Assembly: GCA_034006035.1 (NCBI GenBank)
Contig: JAVETN010000020.1
Span: 1-37,539 of the forward strand
Reading direction: 5' to 3'
Source of the DNA: Desulforegulaceae bacterium
GTDB taxonomy: Bacteria; Desulfobacterota; Desulfobacteria; Desulfobacterales; JACKCP01
Length of the DNA stretch: 37,539 nt
In this document: one piece after another, positions 34,174-37,539 of the stretch
Layout: each line of letters begins with the position of its first letter
How positions within the stretch are numbered: the stretch's first letter is position 1
Notes under the pieces: generated by a model
Database searches by the model: none
Seen by the model: only the letters and a program-made list of their open reading frames with translations
What the model was told of the DNA's origin: nothing
Program-made: the position numbers and the translations under genes

Positions 34174-34546
34174 GAGGCTGCCTTTGGATATTGAATTTAT
34201 TCAAAGAATATTTTTTTATTTGGGAAATAAATCAATTTTTCCATAAATACCTATAAATATAAAATATAATGGAAATTTACTTTTTATAAAATAATGTAAT
34301 AAATCAATTTTTATTCAAAATATTCTTTAATTTCAGGATATTAAAAATTAAATCTTTAATTAATTGACAAGTTTTTTAAATAATGGTTTTGTTATTTACA
34401 ATTTACTTTAAATATCTTTTTTTGAAAAGTGGAATTATTTTATCTTTATTTTCAGTTTTTTCCACTTAAATATTTGATAAACTGGAAAAAATTCTATTAT
34501 ATAAGCGTTATAAGTGGATTTTTTCCATATATAAACACTGTTATGA
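34174..34546. other. Integron attI region with candidate cassette promoter
   Basis: Gene-free 367-bp AT-rich stretch between intI and cassette 1. The recombination point is GTTATGA at 34540-34546, identified because its reverse complement TCATAAC is the R'' of cassette 1. TTGATA (34474-34479), a 17-bp spacer and TTATAT (34497-34502) is a candidate Pc promoter for the cassettes. TGGAAAAAAT (34483-34492) and ATTTTTTCCA (34518-34527) are perfectly inverted, as are AAGTGGAA (34427-34434) and TTCCACTT (34460-34467). These TGGAAA-type motifs may be integrase-binding repeats. An AAAGAATATTTT-type inverted repeat spans about 34203-34330. Confidence 0.7.
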
Positions 34547-35130
34547 GCAGGGAATATGGAAGAACTTCTCAGTCAAATTGAACATTCTATAGAAAACGGC
34601 ACGTACCTTTTGGGCCTGTATGTAGCCCTCGCGCTGCCGGACATTTGCGGGGCATTGGAATCACACAACGGTGTGGCAAATGGGAACAGGTACAAAGCAT
34701 GGTTCAATAAGTGGGTCTCCCACAAATACGATGGCCAGCTAACTGGCGAACAATGCTACGCATATCGTTGTGGGATCTTGCATCAGGGGCGGGCCAACCA
34801 TAACAACCTCGGTTACTCACGGATTATCTTTCTGGAACCAGGGTCAAATATGACCTTACATCGAAATACTCTAAACGACGCATACAATATCGATCTGAAA
34901 ATATTCTGTAGCGACATCGTTTCGGGAGTTCAGGATTGGCTCAAAACCATGGGAGGCCACGCCAGTTTTCAGAAGAACTATGACCATTTTATGAAAAGAC
35001 ACGAAAATGGACTCGCGCCCTACATCGTAGGCGTGCCAGTAATCGGCTAATCTCATAACCAGTGCAGGCACGGCGACGCCCTTTCCATTGCGCCTTCGGC
35101 TTCATTCCAAGGGCGCGCATGCTGCAAGCG
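34541..35130 (+). mobile_element. Integron gene cassette 1
   Basis: Runs from the TTATGA after the attI G (34540) to the G of GTTAGAT. Its own R' (GTTATGA) and R'' (TCATAAC) are exact reverse complements, which proves the limits. Confidence 0.9.
34556..35050 (+). CDS. Cassette 1 protein, conserved hypothetical
   Basis: 164 aa, soluble. I recall no named function. LYVALALPDICGALES, NRYKAWFNKWVSHKY, GEQCYAYRCGILHQGRANHNNLGYSRIIFLEPG resemble a hypothetical family that is common in proteobacterial genomes and cassettes (pattern LPDICGALE, RCxLLHQG, SRIIFxEPG). The RCGILHQG segment is reminiscent of HEPN-like helices, which is only a suggestion. Base composition is near 50% GC, far above the host genes, which indicates recent transfer. 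AGGG lies just ahead of the ATG, 15 bp inside the cassette boundary, so translation depends on Pc transcripts. Confidence 0.8.
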   Translation: MEELLSQIEHSIENGTYLLGLYVALALPDICGALESHNGVANGNRYKAWFNKWVSHKYDGQLTGEQCYAYRCGILHQGRANHNNLGYSRIIFLEPGSNMTLHRNTLNDAYNIDLKIFCSDIVSGVQDWLKTMGGHASFQKNYDHFMKRHENGLAPYIVGVPVIG

Positions 35131-35136
35131 TTAGAT
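35053..35136 (+). other. attC site of cassette 1
   Basis: R'' TCATAAC (35053-35059) and R' GTTAGAT (35130-35136) flank an 84-bp imperfect palindrome with GCAG/CTGC near the ends and CGCCCTT (35077-35083) / AAGGGCG (35109-35115) inside. It starts three bases after the CDS stop. Confidence 0.88.
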
Positions 35137-35923
35137 GAGAGAGATACAGAATGAATGAACACCATAGTAAATGGCTAACAAAGGAACTATCAGAAACCTT
35201 TTCTGAAGGCGTACGCGGGGCTATACCCGGTGCAAACCTTCAGTTGGAAATAATCATCAAGCTAATAAGCGTGTGGAGCCCTTGTCCTTCCACAATTTTG
35301 GATTTGGGCTGTGGTGATGGAATTCTTGGGCGCATGTTACTTACGAAGTACCCTGCGGCGCATACTGTTTTTGCAGATTTTTCTGAACCAATGCTTGAAA
35401 AAGTGCGTAAAAAAATTGGTGATAGCAAAATGGCAAAGGTCAGACAGATCGATTTCGCAACGTCAGACTGGATTAATGCTGTTAAGGCTCAAACACCTTT
35501 TGATATCATTGTATCGGGATTTGCCATACATCATCAGCCTGATGATCGTAAGAAGGCTTTGTATACTGAAATTTACAATCTTCTTAAAGAAGGTGGCATT
35601 TTTTTAAACCTCGACCAAGTGCGTTCTGAAACTTTCGCCATAAGTGAAATTTTTGACAGCTTCTTCCTTGAAAATATTCGGTGTTCTCTCCCGAATCCCG
35701 ATCAAAATGAAATGATGGATCAAATCGAAAAAGCATACTATGAAGATAAAAAGGAGAATATTCCAGCACCTGTTGATATACAATGCCAATGGCTTCGCGA
35801 CATAGGTTTCCAAGAGGTAGATTGCTTTTTCAAAACATTTGAATTGGGTTTATTTGGAGGTAAAAAATCATCTAACAAGGCTAATGCAGCCGACGCAAAA
35901 AGCCGCGCGGCTGATTAGCGGCG
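35131..35923 (+). mobile_element. Integron gene cassette 2
   Basis: Begins TTAGAT at 35131 and ends with the G at 35923. R' GTTAGAT and R'' ATCTAAC are exact reverse complements. Confidence 0.9.
35151..35918 (+). CDS. Cassette 2 class I SAM-dependent methyltransferase
   Basis: 255 aa. Motif I STILDLGCGDGILGRML at residues 47-63 binds SAM. HTVFADFSEPMLEKVRKK (motif II region), IIVSGFAIHHQPDDRKKALYTEIYNLLKEGGIFLNLDQ (motifs IV-VI) match the Methyltransf_25/trans-aconitate methyltransferase-like group. Substrate unknown. The ribosome-binding site is weak (GAGAGAGA) and lies inside the cassette's first 20 bp. The last 16 codons (KSSNKANAADAKSRAAD) are encoded by the attC site itself, a common trait of cassette genes. 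Ends in TAG. Confidence 0.88.
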   Translation: MNEHHSKWLTKELSETFSEGVRGAIPGANLQLEIIIKLISVWSPCPSTILDLGCGDGILGRMLLTKYPAAHTVFADFSEPMLEKVRKKIGDSKMAKVRQIDFATSDWINAVKAQTPFDIIVSGFAIHHQPDDRKKALYTEIYNLLKEGGIFLNLDQVRSETFAISEIFDSFFLENIRCSLPNPDQNEMMDQIEKAYYEDKKENIPAPVDIQCQWLRDIGFQEVDCFFKTFELGLFGGKKSSNKANAADAKSRAAD

Positions 35924-35929
35924 TTAACT
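35870..35929 (+). other. attC site of cassette 2
   Basis: 60-bp classic attC: R'' ATCTAAC (35870-35876), R' GTTAACT (35923-35929), stem GCTAAT-G-CAGCCG / CGGCTGATTAGC with an extrahelical G on the left arm and an AAAAA loop. It overlaps the 3' end of the methyltransferase gene. Confidence 0.92.
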
Positions 35930-35957
35930 TGTCAATAATATTTATCAGGAGTGCTCA

Positions 35958-36818
35958 ATGAGCATATCAACAAGAAAAATTATTCATTACAGCATCAAAA
36001 TAGAAAACAATAAAACTGGTAATGTGGTTGATGCTGTTAAATTACAAGAATGCTTTCGTGCTATAATGAAGCTCAAAAATCAAAAAAGAGTTTATGATAA
36101 TCCCAGTTTAAATCGTTTTCATTTGTTGTTTTCATATACAGAAAATAACGAATTTGCATGGGGTTACTTCAAATCGGCAAAATATAATCATAGACCGGAT
36201 CTGATAGACAAGGAAAATCTGTCAGAGAGAAGTAATCCTAAAAGAATGACTGAGGGTGAAGGTGAAAAAACACACTTTGCAATGGGTGTAAAAAATAATG
36301 AAATACTACTTCTGCTTGAAGTCAAAAGAGATGGAGTTCAAATAAATACATTTCAAACATATTTGGAACCATATTTAAAGAAAATCAATCAAAATTATAT
36401 TTTCAACATAGGTCTTTCAATCACAGGAGATTTTAATGAAAAGCTTAAAGAATTGGAGCGTGTTTCATCAGTTGAGATATATACTCCATATATACAAGTA
36501 AGTGACTCCTTCGGTAGTAAAATACCTATAGACCAAGGAGATATACAAGAGGACGCAATTGTTACCTTTAAAGCTCAAAGAGCTAAATCATTGAAGAAAA
36601 CAGCAAAGGCTGTTTATAATATTTTCTCAAATACTAAGAAGGATGAGGTTTCAAGGGTTAGAGTCTACGGCAAAACCTATAGCCAATCAACAATATTAAT
36701 AGATACCAACAGACTTAAAGACCACGACACAATCAAGGTCGAATTAGATGATAATGGTCAAGTGATGACTCAAACTATATTACCAGCCATCAAACAATTG
36801 GTAGAGGAAATTTTATGA
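35958..36818 (+). CDS. Cassette 3 first protein, unknown (putative sensor or effector)
   Basis: 286-aa soluble protein with no family I can name with confidence. N-terminal beta strand KIIHYSIKIENN, then KLQECFRAIMKLKNQKR, FHLLFSYTENNEFAWGYFKSAKYN, GEGEKTHFAMGVKNNEILLLLEVKRDGVQINTFQTYLEPYLKKINQ, and a basic C-terminal half (KAQRAKSLKKTAKAVYNIFSNTKKDEVSRVRVYG). The alternating strand layout faintly recalls domains of uncharacterised defense-linked proteins (such as DUF6731 or DUF4747); this is an impression only. AGGAG precedes ATG. Its stop overlaps the ATG of the membrane protein by four bases, so the two are made together. AT-rich, unlike cassette 1, so the origin differs. Confidence 0.8.
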   Translation: MSISTRKIIHYSIKIENNKTGNVVDAVKLQECFRAIMKLKNQKRVYDNPSLNRFHLLFSYTENNEFAWGYFKSAKYNHRPDLIDKENLSERSNPKRMTEGEGEKTHFAMGVKNNEILLLLEVKRDGVQINTFQTYLEPYLKKINQNYIFNIGLSITGDFNEKLKELERVSSVEIYTPYIQVSDSFGSKIPIDQGDIQEDAIVTFKAQRAKSLKKTAKAVYNIFSNTKKDEVSRVRVYGKTYSQSTILIDTNRLKDHDTIKVELDDNGQVMTQTILPAIKQLVEEIL

Positions 36819-37339
36819 AGTTTCTATATACAGATTTTAGCTTTACCATAATTGATTATATTTTCACAATCAAGAAGAGAGAGATAGTTTATGAGTGGCT
36901 TGTCCCTCTCGCATTTTCAATTCTCGTCTATTTTAAAATTAATGACATTCCTGGAATTACTATTAATTGCGACTTTATAAAATCAATAATCTCTATTTTA
37001 ATAAATATGTTCGCTATCTTGGTTGGATTTACTATGGCGGCAATTGCAATTTTTACAACAGCAGATATTTCTAAAATTGAAATTCTTGGAAAAGAAAGTG
37101 AAAGAAAAATTCACGGTAAACCAATAAGCAATTACCGCTTCGTGTTTTTAAATCTTATTTATTCGGCAATATCAAGCCTGTTTATGTTGTTATTGACTTT
37201 GTTTTTTACAGTACTCCTTTATTTTGACAAATATTCCTTATTCATAATAGCTATTTTATGTTTCGGCACTTTACATGTGCTTTTGCTTTCTATAAGAAAT
37301 ATTACAACATTATATTTTATATTCTTTAATCAAAAATAA
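36815..37339 (+). CDS. Cassette 3 second protein, multi-pass membrane protein
   Basis: 174 aa with about four hydrophobic helices (residues 27-43, 59-83, 108-138, 141-171) and a charged cytoplasmic-type loop (ADISKIEILGKESERKIHGKP, 83-103). No enzyme motif is visible. Translation is coupled to the upstream gene (ATGA overlap at 36815-36818). A soluble partner plus a small 4-helix membrane protein is an architecture seen in several anti-phage and toxin systems (for example Kiwa has a 4-helix KwaA), but I see no specific sequence match. Unrecognised. Confidence 0.8.
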   Translation: MKFLYTDFSFTIIDYIFTIKKREIVYEWLVPLAFSILVYFKINDIPGITINCDFIKSIISILINMFAILVGFTMAAIAIFTTADISKIEILGKESERKIHGKPISNYRFVFLNLIYSAISSLFMLLLTLFFTVLLYFDKYSLFIIAILCFGTLHVLLLSIRNITTLYFIFFNQK

Positions 37340-37396
37340 GTTAACAATTCAATGCAGGGGACGCAAAAAGCAGCGCCCCTGATTACAACGTTGGGT
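37339..37396 (+). other. attC site of cassette 3
   Basis: R'' AGTTAAC (37339-37345) begins at the last base of the CDS. R' GTTGGGT (37390-37396) belongs to the next cassette. Stem CAAT-G-CAGGGG-A-CGC / GCGCCCCTGATTAC with an AAAAAG loop. Same build as the cassette 2 attC. Confidence 0.9.
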
Positions 37397-37420
37397 TTCA
37401 AAAAAAGGATTTACTAGTTT

Positions 37421-37539
37421 TGGTAGCCTAAAATTGACCCACTAAAGCACAAAATTGCAGCTGAAAATTGACCCACCCAAAGAAAACTTCTGATAATCTG
37501 AAAATATACAAAGACCAGATATCAGGAGAGAGGGGATGA
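37421..37539 (+). mobile_element. Left end of an IS21-family insertion sequence
   Basis: AAATTGACCCAC occurs at 37431-37442 and again at 37465-37476, with a partial copy (AAAATTGCAGCTG) between. Multiple TTGACCCA-type terminal repeats are typical of IS21 ends. The left tip is probably TGGTAGCC at about 37421. AGGAGAGAGGGG then precedes an ATG at 37536-37538, likely the istA start, cut by the window edge. The element seems to have landed about 30 bp into cassette 4 (which begins TTGGGT at 37391), so that cassette is probably disrupted. Confidence 0.75.

Larger units (their letters stand above)
35924..37390 (+). mobile_element. Integron gene cassette 3 (two-gene cassette)
   Basis: Begins TTAACT at 35924 and ends with the G at 37390. 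R' GTTAACT and R'' AGTTAAC are exact reverse complements. At 1467 bp it is long and carries two overlapping genes. Confidence 0.9.

Noticed and set aside
34427..34527. CRISPR-like repeats near intI
   Set aside because: The TGGAAA motifs are short, partly inverted and not separated by regular unique spacers. No cas genes are present.

Overview
The window is AT-rich chromosomal DNA from an anaerobic Gram-negative bacterium, most likely a Desulfobacterota (Desulfobacterales-like) species. The evidence is an oxygen-independent class III ribonucleotide reductase (NrdD/NrdG), a DsrE-family sulfur-relay-type protein, a butyryl/acetyl-CoA transferase, B12-dependent methionine synthase, an outer-membrane FadL porin, and aromatic amino acid synthesis that starts with an archaeal-type ADTH synthase. 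The lineage is inferred from gene content only. Several genes use TTG, and probably CTG, as start codons. TAG is a rare stop codon outside the cassettes.

Layout. 1-5.9 kb: 3' end of a FadL-type porin with terminator, a small hypothetical gene, a DusB-type tRNA dihydrouridine synthase, a DsrE-like protein, an NhaC-type Na+/H+ antiporter and a metallo-beta-lactamase-fold hydrolase. 6-11.3 kb: a MetH with an atypical reactivation domain, a palindromic repeat cluster, and a duplicated YfbR-like HD protein. 11.4-15.7 kb: an exported thioredoxin overlapping a NudL-type Nudix hydrolase, then nrdD preceded by two NrdR boxes, then nrdG. 15.8-19.4 kb: an ArsR regulator with a clear promoter/operator, a YraQ/ArsP-type permease, a tiny CxxC thioredoxin-like protein, and an MltF-type lytic transglycosylase. 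19.6-30.7 kb: an acyl-CoA thioesterase, a CoA transferase, a palindrome-rich 850-bp gap, and the conserved pair pbpC and yfhM (bacterial alpha-2-macroglobulin). 31.2-33.1 kb: a Phe/Tyr-rich leader peptide with an attenuator, the ADTH synthase gene, and a eukaryotic-type (HIS6-like) hisA interrupted by an in-frame TAG. 33.2-37.4 kb: a chromosomal integron, consisting of intI on the minus strand, the attI/promoter region and three complete cassettes whose boundaries can be read to the base. 37.42 kb to the end: the left end of an IS21-family insertion sequence.

The two most interesting items are these. (1) A leader peptide containing the run YFFFYFFKYF sits inside a set of mutually exclusive hairpins ending in a terminator, directly before the ADTH synthase gene. 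This is a textbook-like but apparently unannotated Phe/Tyr attenuator on the alternative aromatic pathway. (2) Integron cassette 3 carries two translationally coupled genes, an unrecognised soluble protein and a multi-pass membrane protein. Two-gene cassettes of this shape are candidates for anti-phage or toxin-type systems. Also notable are a five-copy ~74-bp repeat family around the thioesterase-pbpC-yfhM region and several long nested palindromes of unknown role.
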